Assembly: GCF_003325755.1 (NCBI RefSeq)
Contig: NZ_QORI02000019.1
Location: forward strand, 1-64,000
DNA: 64,000 bases
Direction: 5' to 3'
Source of the DNA: Pseudomonas sp. SST3
GTDB taxonomy: Bacteria > Pseudomonadota > Gammaproteobacteria > Pseudomonadales > Pseudomonadaceae
The notes under the pieces were generated by a model. The model was not told the origin of the DNA and did no database searches. It worked only from the letters and a program-made list of their open reading frames with translations. The position numbers and the translations under genes are program-made. Positions 26,959 to 35,723 of this stretch are shown in pieces (the stretch's first letter is position 1; the number at the start of each line of letters is the position of its first letter).

Positions 26959-29544
26959 TCAGAACGGCAGGGTGAGATCAGGCGCGACAGTATAAAGCTG
27001 CGCTCGGAAGACTTCCTGTATGCGCTTGAGTTCTTCCTCGCTTTCAGCCTCGAAACGCAGCACCAGTACCGGTGTGGTGTTGGACGCGCGAACCAGGCCC
27101 CAGCCTTTCGGGTAGTCGACGCGCACACCGTCGAGCGTGGTGATATTGGCCTCGCCCCAGTGGGCGTCGCGATGCAGCGCTTCGATGATGGTGAACTTGC
27201 TTTCTTCGGTGACCGTGATGTTGATTTCGGGGGTCGACAGGTCGTTGGGGAACGCCGAGAAAACCTGCTCGGCACTGCGCTTGTCCTGGCTGAGGATTTC
27301 CAGCAGCCGCACGGCGCTGTAGATGCCGTCGTCGAAGCCGTACCAGCGCTCCTTGAAGAAGATATGGCCGCTCATTTCGCCCGCGAGCAAGGCGCCGGTT
27401 TCCTTCATCTTCTTCTTGATCAGCGAGTGGCCGGTCTTCCACATCACCGGGCGACCGCCGTAGCCGCTGATCAGCGGGGTCAGGCGGCGCGTGCATTTGA
27501 CGTCGAAGATGATGTCAGCGCCTGGGTTACGCGACACCACGTCCTTGGCGAACAACATCAGCAGGCGGTCGGGAAACACCACTGTGCCGGTATTGGTTAC
27601 CACGCCGACGCGGTCACCATCGCCATCAAAGGCCAGGCCCAGGTCGGCATTCTCCGACTTGACCTTGGCGATCAGATCTTCGAGATTTTCCAGCTTGCCC
27701 GGGTCCGGGTGATGGTTGGGGAAGTTGCCGTCGACATCGCAGAACAGCGGAATAACCGTGCAACCCAGCGCCTCGATCAGTTGCGGGGCAATGACGCCGG
27801 CTACCCCATTGCCGCAGTCGACCACCACCTTGAGCGGCTTGGCCAGCGCTATGTCGTCGCGGATGCGTTTGAAGTAGCTCTCCAGCACATCAACCTGTTC
27901 GGCCTGGCCGACGCCTTCGTTGAGATTGCCAGTCTCGATGCGCTGGCGTAGCGCCTGGATCTGCTCGTTGGCCAGGGTGTCGCCAGCAATGACGATCTTG
28001 AAGCCGTTGTAGTCCGGCGGATTATGACTGCCGGTGAGCATCACGCCGGATTTGCCGGCCAGGACGTTGGCCGCGTAATAGAGCACAGGCGTCGGCACCA
28101 TGCCGACATCGCTAACGCTGCAACCGCTATCTACCAGGCCCTGAATCAGGTGCTGAACCAACTCCGGGCCGGACAGCCGGCCATCGCGGCCAACCGACAC
28201 GTTCGGCTCGCCCTGAGCCAGGCTCTCGGAGCCGACCGCCCGGCCTATCCAGTAAGCGGTATCGTTGGTCAGGGTGTCGCCGACCACGCCACGGATATCG
28301 TACGCACGAAAGATGCTGGCAGGCAGTTGCGGGGCTTTGGGGGCGCTCATTGCGGTTTCTCGCTCCTTGGTGTCGAGGCCAAGCCAGTCCTGGTCCTCGT
28401 CGAGAATGTCGATGTCGAGAATATCGGTGCCCTGGAACAGGGGATCGACGTACTCGGTGAATTGGGCTTGCCGAACCGCTGGCGGCGGCGTGGCTGGCGC
28501 TTTGACTTTGGCCGGCCCAGCTGCTCGCAGCGGCAGGCGGGCTAAGCTCTTGGCCAGCGCATCGAGCGCCGGCAGGCTCAAAGTCGGTGTTTGGATGGTC
28601 TTGCCGGTGGAGAGTTCCTGGACCATCCGCCCCAAGTGCATGACATCTTCACGAAGCCGCCTCTGCTGGGCGCTCAGTACCATCTGTAGCCCCAGCAGAA
28701 GACCGCAGAGTGCAGCCAGTGCGGCTGCGAGCAACAGCAGGGGAGGCAGCGTCGTGGCGCTTAGTGCTGCGCCAGGCAGAAAGCTGAGTTTCCAGTTCGG
28801 GTTGGTGGAGGGCAGGTTGATCGCCTCGCTTTCCTCCCCCGCGCCGCCCCGCTGGGCGAGCAATTGTGCCGGGCCGCTACTGAACTGCTGGACCAGCCGA
28901 AGCTGACCAGCTTCGGCCGGCAGCGTCGGCAGAGTAGCCAGGAAGCGTTCCAGGCTGGTCACCATCAGGAGTGTCCCTTCGACCGGCTCTTGCTGGCTCG
29001 GACGCAAGGCCGCGGCGCTGTATAGCAACCAACGATTACCGATTCTGAACGCCTCAGGCGCGGGGGGAGCGCCGTTTTCCGCCCGCTGCAGTAGATCGAG
29101 CGCGGCGAAATTAAGCGGGCCGGCACGGTCAGGATTCTGCCGAGCCTGACCACGCAGGCTGATATGCGCATCGATTACACCGTCGCGATAGCCCAGTTCA
29201 CGCTCGGCGGCACGTATACGCTGGGGTTGCTCGCTACGCAGGGCATCGAGCAGCTGAGGGTCACGGGCGGCTGCCTGGGTATCATCGGCCAGCTGCCGAA
29301 GCGCCTGCTCGACGGCCGAGGCTTGGCTCTGGCCCCAGGCCTCGGCCAGTTCGGATGCGTGTTGTTGCTGGCTGGATTGGTAGGCGATCCAGAGCAGCGC
29401 ACTGGCCGCAGCTAGCCCCAGCAAACCCGGCAGCAGGCCGGGCATCAGTGTCTTGAGGCCTGCGCTACGGCGGGGCGGTGAGGAGGTGGCATCGGCGGGG
29501 TTGAGTACGCCGGCGTCCTTGGCTGTGCGCTTGAAGAGTTTCAT
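26959..29544 (-). CDS. algC: phosphomannomutase/phosphoglucomutase AlgC, long form
   Basis: An 861-residue protein. The last 463 residues are AlgC, which interconverts mannose/glucose 6-phosphate and 1-phosphate for alginate, LPS and rhamnolipid precursors. In that part the phosphoserine loop MLTGSHNPPDYNG puts Ser108 at the AlgC position, and the metal loop FDGDGDRVG and sugar loop GEMSGH are present. The first ~398 residues hold a transmembrane helix (LLPGLLGLAAASALLWIAY), a periplasmic sensor-like region, a second helix (LLLLAAALAALCGLLLGLQ) and a linker. An internal ATG at 28350 (MSAPKAPQLPASIF) preceded by AAGGAG would give exactly 463 residues. Both forms may be made. Confidence 0.92.
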   Translation of the reverse strand: MKLFKRTAKDAGVLNPADATSSPPRRSAGLKTLMPGLLPGLLGLAAASALLWIAYQSSQQQHASELAEAWGQSQASAVEQALRQLADDTQAAARDPQLLDALRSEQPQRIRAAERELGYRDGVIDAHISLRGQARQNPDRAGPLNFAALDLLQRAENGAPPAPEAFRIGNRWLLYSAAALRPSQQEPVEGTLLMVTSLERFLATLPTLPAEAGQLRLVQQFSSGPAQLLAQRGGAGEESEAINLPSTNPNWKLSFLPGAALSATTLPPLLLLAAALAALCGLLLGLQMVLSAQQRRLREDVMHLGRMVQELSTGKTIQTPTLSLPALDALAKSLARLPLRAAGPAKVKAPATPPPAVRQAQFTEYVDPLFQGTDILDIDILDEDQDWLGLDTKERETAMSAPKAPQLPASIFRAYDIRGVVGDTLTNDTAYWIGRAVGSESLAQGEPNVSVGRDGRLSGPELVQHLIQGLVDSGCSVSDVGMVPTPVLYYAANVLAGKSGVMLTGSHNPPDYNGFKIVIAGDTLANEQIQALRQRIETGNLNEGVGQAEQVDVLESYFKRIRDDIALAKPLKVVVDCGNGVAGVIAPQLIEALGCTVIPLFCDVDGNFPNHHPDPGKLENLEDLIAKVKSENADLGLAFDGDGDRVGVVTNTGTVVFPDRLLMLFAKDVVSRNPGADIIFDVKCTRRLTPLISGYGGRPVMWKTGHSLIKKKMKETGALLAGEMSGHIFFKERWYGFDDGIYSAVRLLEILSQDKRSAEQVFSAFPNDLSTPEINITVTEESKFTIIEALHRDAHWGEANITTLDGVRVDYPKGWGLVRASNTTPVLVLRFEAESEEELKRIQEVFRAQLYTVAPDLTLPF
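28350..28372 (-). promoter_or_regulatory. internal start and ribosome site for short AlgC
   Basis: An ATG complementary to 28348-28350 is preceded by AAGGAG at 12 bp, a somewhat long spacing. Translation here would give a 463-residue AlgC like the characterised P. aeruginosa enzyme. Confidence 0.5.
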
Positions 29545-29581
29545 GGAGCTCCTCGAATCGTCCTTAAAAAGCGGGGCTGGC

Positions 29582-30037
29582 TCAGTGGCTGCCGGAATGA
29601 CCGAAGCCGCCGGCGCCGCGGTCGCTGCTGTCGAATTCGTTGACCAGTTCGAACTGCGCCTGGATAACCGGCACCAGCATCAACTGCGCGATGCGCTCGC
29701 CCACCGCAATGTTGAAACTCGACTGGCCGCGGTTCCAGCAGGACACCATCAGTTCGCCCTGGTAATCGGAGTCGATCAGTCCGACCAGGTTGCCGAGCAC
29801 AATGCCGTGCTTATGGCCGAGCCCGGAGCGCGGCAGCACCAGCGCCGCCAGATTCGGGTCGGCGATATGAATCGACAGTCCGGTGGGGATCAGTAGGGTC
29901 TGGCCCGGCTCAAGTGTGGTATCGGCTTGCAGCATGGCGCGCAGGTCGAGCCCGGCGGAACCGCTGGTGGCATATTCGGGCAGGGGGAAATCCCGGCCGA
30001 GGCGCGGGTCGAGGATCTTCGCTTGGAGTTTGTGCAT
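29582..30037 (-). CDS. dut: dUTP diphosphatase
   Basis: A 151-residue trimeric dUTPase. It removes dUTP and supplies dUMP for thymidylate. All five motifs are seen: [40 protein letters not shown] and the C-terminal [11 protein letters not shown]. Length is typical. Its ATG lies 2 bp past the coaBC stop, showing tight coupling, and algC follows after 37 bp. Confidence 0.96.
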   Translation of the reverse strand: MHKLQAKILDPRLGRDFPLPEYATSGSAGLDLRAMLQADTTLEPGQTLLIPTGLSIHIADPNLAALVLPRSGLGHKHGIVLGNLVGLIDSDYQGELMVSCWNRGQSSFNIAVGERIAQLMLVPVIQAQFELVNEFDSSDRGAGGFGHSGSH

Positions 30038-30039
30038 GA

Positions 30040-31248
30040 TTAGGCCTGATGAAAGCGGTCGGCGATGAAGGCGATCAGCTGGCGGGCAATGTGCCCCTTG
30101 CTAGCCTGGCTGAAACGGGTTTCGTGCTGCTGTCGGTCGATGACCGTGACGGCATTTTCTTCGCTATTGAAACCGATGCTGGGGTTGGCCACGTCATTGG
30201 CCACGATCAGGTCGAGGTTCTTGTCACGCAGTTTGCGCGTCGCATATTCCAGCAGGTTTTCGGTTTCGGCGGCGAAGCCGACGCTGAAAGGGCGGTCGTC
30301 ACGTCCGGCAAGGGTGGCGAGAATATCGGGATTGCGGACCATTTGCAGAAGCAGACCGTCACCTTTGGTGGGATCTTTTTTCAGCTTGTGCGGTGCGACC
30401 ACTTCCGGGCGGTAATCGGCAACGGCCGCCGCGGCAATGAACAGATCGCAGGGCATCGCCGCCTCGCAGGCGAGGAGCATGTCGCGGGCGCTGACCACGT
30501 CGATGCGCTGCACACGGTCGGGTGTCGGCAGGAACACCGGCCCGGCGACCAGCGTTACGCGAGCACCGGCTTCGGCGGCGGCTTCGGCCAGCGCGAACCC
30601 CATTTTGCCGGAGCTGTGATTGGTGATGTAGCGCACCGGGTCGATGTTTTCCTGAGTCGGCCCGGCGGTGATCAATAGATGGAGGCCGGTCAGCAGACTG
30701 CGTTCGAAGCAGTCGGCGGCGGCCTGGGCCAGGTCGTCCGCCTCCAGCATTCGGCCCATGCCAACATCGCCGCAGGCCTGGCTGCCAGAGGCGGGGCCGA
30801 ACAGGCGAATGCCCCGTTGTTGCAACAGGACCCGGTTGGCCTGGGTCGCCGGATCGGCCCACATGGCCTGGTTCATGGCCGGGGCCAGGGTGACCGGGGC
30901 ATTGGTTGCCAGCACCAGGGTGGTCAGCAGATCGTTAGCGACGCCTTGTGCCAAGCGTGCCATGAGATCCGCCGTGGCGGGCGCAACCAGTACGAGATCG
31001 GCCCAGCGTGCCAGTTCGATATGGCCCATCGCGGCCTCGGCAGCGGGGTCGAGCAGGTCCAGATGGACCGGATGGCCAGAAAGAGCCTGGAGGGTGAGCG
31101 GGGTGATGAATTCGCGACCGCCGCTGGTCATCACGACGCGAACTTCGGCGCCCTGGTCGCGGAGCCGGCGAACCAGCTCGGCACTCTTGTAGGCAGCGAT
31201 GCCGCCGCCGACGCCCAGGACGATGCGTTTACGATAAAGCCGCTGCAT
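30040..31248 (-). CDS. coaBC: bifunctional phosphopantothenoylcysteine decarboxylase/synthetase
   Basis: A 402-residue CoaBC (Dfp). The N-terminal flavoprotein half (to about 190) decarboxylates PPC and shows [20 protein letters not shown] and the [15 protein letters not shown] motif; the C-terminal half joins cysteine to phosphopantothenate and shows [25 protein letters not shown] and the [11 protein letters not shown] segment. Both halves look intact. It heads the minus-strand operon with dut and is divergent from radC. Confidence 0.95.
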   Translation of the reverse strand: MQRLYRKRIVLGVGGGIAAYKSAELVRRLRDQGAEVRVVMTSGGREFITPLTLQALSGHPVHLDLLDPAAEAAMGHIELARWADLVLVAPATADLMARLAQGVANDLLTTLVLATNAPVTLAPAMNQAMWADPATQANRVLLQQRGIRLFGPASGSQACGDVGMGRMLEADDLAQAAADCFERSLLTGLHLLITAGPTQENIDPVRYITNHSSGKMGFALAEAAAEAGARVTLVAGPVFLPTPDRVQRIDVVSARDMLLACEAAMPCDLFIAAAAVADYRPEVVAPHKLKKDPTKGDGLLLQMVRNPDILATLAGRDDRPFSVGFAAETENLLEYATRKLRDKNLDLIVANDVANPSIGFNSEENAVTVIDRQQHETRFSQASKGHIARQLIAFIADRFHQA

Positions 31249-31307
31249 AGGCCTGCCTTGTTACGGGTGAGAACTGGTTCCGGCGGGGGCCGGTTGCCGT
31301 GGATAAA

Positions 31308-31333
31308 AGGTCGCTAAGATAGCACAGCGACCT
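31308..31333. promoter_or_regulatory. inverted repeat in the coaBC-radC divergent promoter region
   Basis: AGGTCGCT / AGCGACCT, 8 bp perfect, spaced by 10 bp. It overlaps a possible radC -10 (TAAGAT at 31315-31320, with TTGCCG at 31294-31299). It could be an operator for either gene. Confidence 0.45.
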
Positions 31334-31369
31334 AACTGGAAAAGGACGCACGCTCGACATGGAGGTGAC

Positions 31370-32044
31370 ATGAGCATTCGTGACTGGCCTGCGGCGGAAC
31401 GCCCGCGGGAAAAGCTTCTGGAGCAAGGCGCAGCGGTGCTGTCCGACGCGGAATTGCTGGCGATCTTTCTGCGGACCGGGGTGGCCGGCAAGAGCGCGGT
31501 GGACCTGGCACGGCATCTGCTCAGCGAGTTCGGCAGCCTGCGTGCGCTGCTGGAGAGTGATCTCGAGCAATTCAGCAGCCACTTAGGGCTCGGGCCGGCC
31601 AAGTTCGCGCAGTTGCAGGCGGTGCTGGAGATGGCGCGGCGGCATCTGGCCGAGCGTATCCGTCGCGATTCTGCGCTGGAAAGCCCGCAGGCTGTGCGCG
31701 ACTACCTCAAAGCGCGGCTGAGGCACGAGCCGCATGAGTTGTTCGCCTGCCTGTTCCTTGATTCGAAACACCGCGTGCTGGCCTTTGAGGTGCTGTTTCA
31801 CGGCACTATCGACGGCGCCAGCGTCTACCCGCGGCAGGTGGTCAAACGCGCATTGGCACAAAATGCCGCCGCGGTGATTCTCACCCATAACCACCCATCC
31901 GGGGTGGCCGAACCGAGCCAGGCCGATCGGCAACTGACGCGCAAACTCACCGATGCGCTGGGCATGATAGACGTACGGGTGCTTGATCATTTCATCGTCG
32001 GCGACGGCGAACCGTTGTCCATGGCCGAATACGGCTGGATGTAG
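31370..32044 (+). CDS. radC: RadC family JAB-domain protein
   Basis: A 224-residue RadC protein. A helix-hairpin-helix-like N-terminus ([15 protein letters not shown]) precedes the JAB/MPN domain with the metal motif [17 protein letters not shown] and [17 protein letters not shown]. Despite the name, RadC is not shown to be a DNA-repair enzyme; the JAB motif suggests a metalloprotein of unknown substrate. GGAGG lies 5 bp before the ATG. It is divergent from coaBC as in many proteobacteria. Confidence 0.93.
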   Translation: MSIRDWPAAERPREKLLEQGAAVLSDAELLAIFLRTGVAGKSAVDLARHLLSEFGSLRALLESDLEQFSSHLGLGPAKFAQLQAVLEMARRHLAERIRRDSALESPQAVRDYLKARLRHEPHELFACLFLDSKHRVLAFEVLFHGTIDGASVYPRQVVKRALAQNAAAVILTHNHPSGVAEPSQADRQLTRKLTDALGMIDVRVLDHFIVGDGEPLSMAEYGWM

Positions 32045-32058
32045 GCCTCCACCGTTCC

Positions 32059-33399
32059 TCATGCCAGCAGTGGAACCAGCAACAGCGGGAGCAGCACGCT
32101 CAAGACGAAACGGCCATTCCAGCCAACGGCGATGCGCCAGGGGGAGAGCTGGGCATGGCGGGCCAGCAATAACGCAGAAGGTCCGTAAGGCGAGAGCAGC
32201 ATTGCCAGCGAGAAGCCGAAGAGCAGCGCCACTGCCGGCTGCATCACGTCCAGACCCTGACTTGCCAGCTGGGCCAGCAGCGCCGCGCATAGGTTCAGCG
32301 AAATCAGCGGGGCGACGCCGAGCAGCGCCAGCGCCATGATGGCCAGTGCGCCGAAGGTGCCGAGCGCGAACAGCACCAATGGCGTACTGCCGAGCTGGCC
32401 CGCAAGGTGGTGCACTGGCAGCACTGCTGCAACCAGACCGGCGAGCAGTGCCGCGCTGGCGAAGATGAACGTCTCGTTGCGCATGCCGATGAGTGTTTCG
32501 CTGACCTCGCTGAACACCTGCCGAGGTGCGATCCGTTGCCATAGCAGGATCACGATGACCGCGATGGGCACCAGCAGCATGGCGGCCTGGGTGGCGGAAA
32601 GCCAGGTCAGCGCAGCAAGGAGGGCGATTAGGGCGATACCGATCAAACTTCCGATAAGCAGTCCGCGCAAGCTACCGCTGGGCTGTTGCGCGTTCGGCTC
32701 ATGCGCGGGCGGATGGTCGATGAGCTGCTGCAGGCGACGGTTTTCGGTTGGCCAGCCGAATAGCAACAGGAGCAGGCCTCCGATTAGCCCGAATGGCAAT
32801 AGCATGCTCCAACTGAGACCGGGGAGCTCGCGGGTCAGGATCGCCACCGCGACGCTGGTGGGTGCCAGCAGGGGCACCAGCGCGAATCCGCGCAGGGCGG
32901 TGACCATGACGCCACGCCGGCCTTCGCGGCGCTGTGTGTCGCTATACCGGCGGTGCTCGAAATGACTTTCCAGCGATCCGCAAATCAGGTTGAGCATGCC
33001 GAAGCTAAGCACCGAGCTGATCGCGAAGGTACTCATGAGATAGCCGGGATAGAGCCAGGCGCGTGGGCCTGCCAGTAATAGACGATGCAGCTCGCTGAGC
33101 TTTTTCAGGCGCTTGACCAGACAATGCATTAGCCCCAGCGCGCCGATAAAGGCGGCGTAATAGGCCGCCGAAGACAGCATGCGTGCGCCCTGTTGCCAGC
33201 TCGCATCTCCGGCCAGCAGCCAGTAGCCGAACAGCGCCAGAGTGACCATCCCGAGCCGCCGCGGATAAGGCATCAGCGAGCGCCAGTGCCAGACGAAGAA
33301 CACCGCCAGAAGGGAACCACTGATGATACTCAGCAACTGAAACCGAGTGATCAGCGCCAATAGCTCAAATAGCAGTGCCAGGGGCAGTAGCGCAGTCAT
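32059..33399 (-). CDS. multi-helix membrane protein of unknown function
   Basis: A 446-residue protein with roughly eleven to twelve hydrophobic helices from its first residue (LLPLALLFELLALITRFQLL) to its last. Features include a Pro/Gly-rich segment AVALLFGFSLAMLLSPYGPSALLLA near the C-terminus, a charged cytoplasmic loop around residue 160, and another rich in Gln/Pro near residue 235. The repeat-like placement of helices recalls ion/anion transporters, but I cannot name the family. It begins immediately after the stop codon of the PaaI-type thioesterase gene, so the two are probably translated together. Confidence 0.7.
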   Translation of the reverse strand: MTALLPLALLFELLALITRFQLLSIISGSLLAVFFVWHWRSLMPYPRRLGMVTLALFGYWLLAGDASWQQGARMLSSAAYYAAFIGALGLMHCLVKRLKKLSELHRLLLAGPRAWLYPGYLMSTFAISSVLSFGMLNLICGSLESHFEHRRYSDTQRREGRRGVMVTALRGFALVPLLAPTSVAVAILTRELPGLSWSMLLPFGLIGGLLLLLFGWPTENRRLQQLIDHPPAHEPNAQQPSGSLRGLLIGSLIGIALIALLAALTWLSATQAAMLLVPIAVIVILLWQRIAPRQVFSEVSETLIGMRNETFIFASAALLAGLVAAVLPVHHLAGQLGSTPLVLFALGTFGALAIMALALLGVAPLISLNLCAALLAQLASQGLDVMQPAVALLFGFSLAMLLSPYGPSALLLARHAQLSPWRIAVGWNGRFVLSVLLPLLLVPLLA

Positions 33400-33846
33400 C
33401 TAGGCGGGCAGCTCACGGCGCAAGGCGCCACGCTTGAATACCCCTTCGCCGAAGGCGATCAGCCGATCGCTTTCATCCAGAGGGTCGCAGCTGGCCATGA
33501 ACACCTTGTGTCCGCCGGAGCGACACCGAGCCACGGCTCTGATGCGGCTGCCCGCGGCCGCGGGGGCGGTGAAATTGATGTTCATTGAAAGCGTCAGCGC
33601 CACTCGGCGCTCTGCCGGGGCCGTCTCCCAGGTGCCGCACAGGCCCATGGCGACATCCATCAAAGTGGCCATGACACCGCCATGCATGTTGCTAGCATTG
33701 TTCAAGTGGCGCGGAAGCAGCTCCAGCGCGAGGGTGGCGTGCTCCGGACCATACGCCAGCAGCTCGCAGCCGATGTCCTGAAAAAAGCCGGTAACGGAGG
33801 CGTGAACCTGCTGTAACTGGGCGGGCGAATAGTCAGAGTTGGGCAT
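33400..33846 (-). CDS. PaaI-like hotdog thioesterase
   Basis: A 148-residue hotdog-fold thioesterase of the PaaI type. The core helix motif NASNMHGGVMATLMDVAMGLCG is present, with the Asp that supports catalysis, and the rest (TLSMNINFTAPAAAGSRIRAVA) is typical. It likely hydrolyses acyl or aryl-CoA. Its stop codon touches the start codon of the membrane protein gene, and it is divergent from a PaaH-type dehydrogenase, which suggests linked acyl-CoA metabolism. Confidence 0.85.
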   Translation of the reverse strand: MPNSDYSPAQLQQVHASVTGFFQDIGCELLAYGPEHATLALELLPRHLNNASNMHGGVMATLMDVAMGLCGTWETAPAERRVALTLSMNINFTAPAAAGSRIRAVARCRSGGHKVFMASCDPLDESDRLIAFGEGVFKRGALRRELPA

Positions 33847-33987
33847 GGCGTTCGATCACGGATAGCTTGCTAAGGAGACTGGCAGTCATTAGGCTCTTGG
33901 TCAATAAAGGCGGAATCTAATTTCGCACTGCGGAATGAAAGTGGTAAGCCACAGACAGTCGCAACGCCATCCATTGAGGAGGTTCGC

Positions 33988-35505
33988 ATGTTTTCCCGTA
34001 TCGGCATCATCGGCGCCGGCGCCATGGGGCGCGGCATCGCGCAGTTGTTCGCCAGTGCCGGCCAGCAGGTTTGGCTGTATGACAGTCGCCCCGAAGCCAT
34101 TGAGCAGGCCTTGCAATTCAACCGAGAGCTGCTCGAGCGCAGTGTTGCCAAGGGGCGTCTGATCGCCGATGAGCTGCCGCCGATTCTTGAACGCATGCAG
34201 CCGGCCCATCAGTTGGCCGAGCTGTCCGGCTGCGATTTGCTGATCGAAGCCATCGTCGAGAACCTCGAAGCCAAGCAGAGCCTGTTCGTCGAGCTGGAAG
34301 GCTTGATTGCCGCTGACGCCGTCCTCGCAACCAATACCTCGTCGCTGTCGGTGACCCGCATCGCCAGCGCCTGCACACGCCCTGAACGGGTAGCGGGCTA
34401 TCACTTTTTCAACCCGGTCACTTTGATGAAGCTCGTCGAAGTGGTCCGCGGCGAGCGCACCGATCCGACAGTTGTCGACCGGCTGGTGGAACTGGCAGAG
34501 CATGCCGGACACTTCCCCGCCATCACTCCCGACACCCCCGGTTTTCTCGTCAACCACGCCGGCCGCGCCTATGGCACTGAGGCGCAGCGAATTCTCAGCG
34601 AGGGCATCGCTACGCCGGAACAGATCGACCGCATCCTGCGTGATGGCCCCGGCTTCCGTATGGGCCCGTTCGAGCTGTTCGATCTGACCGGTCTGGATAT
34701 CTCCCATGCAGTGATGGAGTCGGTGCACGACCAGTTCTATTACGACCCACGCTACACACCTTCCTACCTCGCGGCGCAGCGGGTCGCCGGAGGGTTGCTC
34801 GGACGCAAGACCGGCCAGGGTTTCTACCGTTATGAGAACGGCCAGCAGATTCGCTCGCCGGAGCCCCGCTTCGAGCCGGTGATCATCGACCGTCCGTTCT
34901 GGCTCGACAGCATCGAGCCCGAGCTGCGCAGTCATATCGGCTCGGTTCTGCAGCAAGCCGGTGCCGTGCTCGAAGACGGTGCCGAGCCGTCTAATGAGGC
35001 GATCTGCCTGATAACGCCGCTGGGCGAGGATGCCAGCAGCTGCATCGAGCGGCTGGCGCTGCCCGCGGTCCGTACCATCGCACTGGATATCTTCAGCGAC
35101 CTCGACAGACGCCGCGTGCTGATGCGCCAGCCTGCACTCGATCCGGCGCTGGAAGCGCAGGCGCGTCAGGCGTTGGGGGCGGATGGCGTGCCCGTGGAGG
35201 TGATCAACGATTCCCCGGGCTTCGTCAGCCAACGAATCGTAGCCAGCATCGTCAATCTCGGCTGCGAAATCGCGCAGAAGGGCATCGCCTCGCCAGACAC
35301 GCTCGATCGCGCTGTGACCATTGCCCTCGGCTATCCGAAGGGCCCCTTGGGATTTGCCGCGCACTACAATCCTGCGCGGATCCTCACGATTCTCGAGGGC
35401 ATGCAGACCTGCTACGGCCATGAACCTCGTTATCGCCCAAGCCCATGGCTGCGTCGCCGGGTGCAGCTCGGTCTGCCGCTGAGCGCGCCGGACATGCCGC
35501 GCTGA
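33988..35505 (+). CDS. 3-hydroxyacyl-CoA dehydrogenase, PaaH type
   Basis: A 505-residue NAD-dependent dehydrogenase. It starts with the Rossmann motif IGIIGAGAMGRGIAQLFA, then the NTSSLSVTRIA and HFFNPVTLMKLVEVV segments with the catalytic His, followed by two 3HCDH C-terminal domains (FLVNHAGRAYGTEAQRIL and the second PGFVSQRIVASIVNLG). The doubled C-terminal domain and length match phenylacetate-pathway PaaH/PaaC and fatty acid enzymes. No other paa gene is seen, so the exact pathway is open. GAGGAGG precedes the start. Confidence 0.9.
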   Translation: MFSRIGIIGAGAMGRGIAQLFASAGQQVWLYDSRPEAIEQALQFNRELLERSVAKGRLIADELPPILERMQPAHQLAELSGCDLLIEAIVENLEAKQSLFVELEGLIAADAVLATNTSSLSVTRIASACTRPERVAGYHFFNPVTLMKLVEVVRGERTDPTVVDRLVELAEHAGHFPAITPDTPGFLVNHAGRAYGTEAQRILSEGIATPEQIDRILRDGPGFRMGPFELFDLTGLDISHAVMESVHDQFYYDPRYTPSYLAAQRVAGGLLGRKTGQGFYRYENGQQIRSPEPRFEPVIIDRPFWLDSIEPELRSHIGSVLQQAGAVLEDGAEPSNEAICLITPLGEDASSCIERLALPAVRTIALDIFSDLDRRRVLMRQPALDPALEAQARQALGADGVPVEVINDSPGFVSQRIVASIVNLGCEIAQKGIASPDTLDRAVTIALGYPKGPLGFAAHYNPARILTILEGMQTCYGHEPRYRPSPWLRRRVQLGLPLSAPDMPR

Positions 35506-35600
35506 GTGACGCGAGACAGGAGCAAGCATTCGCACTCGAGGGGCGGCTTAAGGTTGGCGAGTGGCTGCCGCTAACCCGGTAGACCCGGCCATCCCAGGCG

Positions 35601-35629
35601 GCAGAAAACGTCATGGAGTCGTTTTCTGC
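35601..35629 (+). terminator. stem-loop after the dehydrogenase gene
   Basis: A perfect 10-bp stem (GCAGAAAACG / CGTTTTCTGC), 9-nt loop, 96 bp after the stop. No U-tract follows, so termination is likely but not certain. It lies upstream of the chemoreceptor. Confidence 0.5.
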
Positions 35630-35723
35630 TGGTCGGGGTGGCTATGTGCTACCAAGGAACGATGTTTATTGGTGGCAGGGGTGGTACAACACCTTTTTAC
35701 CGGATGAAAACAAGAGGCCACCG

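Noticed and set aside
33901..35535. 544-codon open frame on the minus strand
   Set aside because: It is antisense to the PaaH-type dehydrogenase, has no recognisable domain and arises from high-GC codon bias; the plus-strand protein has clear family motifs.
35506..35640. Possible riboswitch in the region before the chemoreceptor
   Set aside because: There are several hairpins, but I could not match the conserved core of any known riboswitch class.
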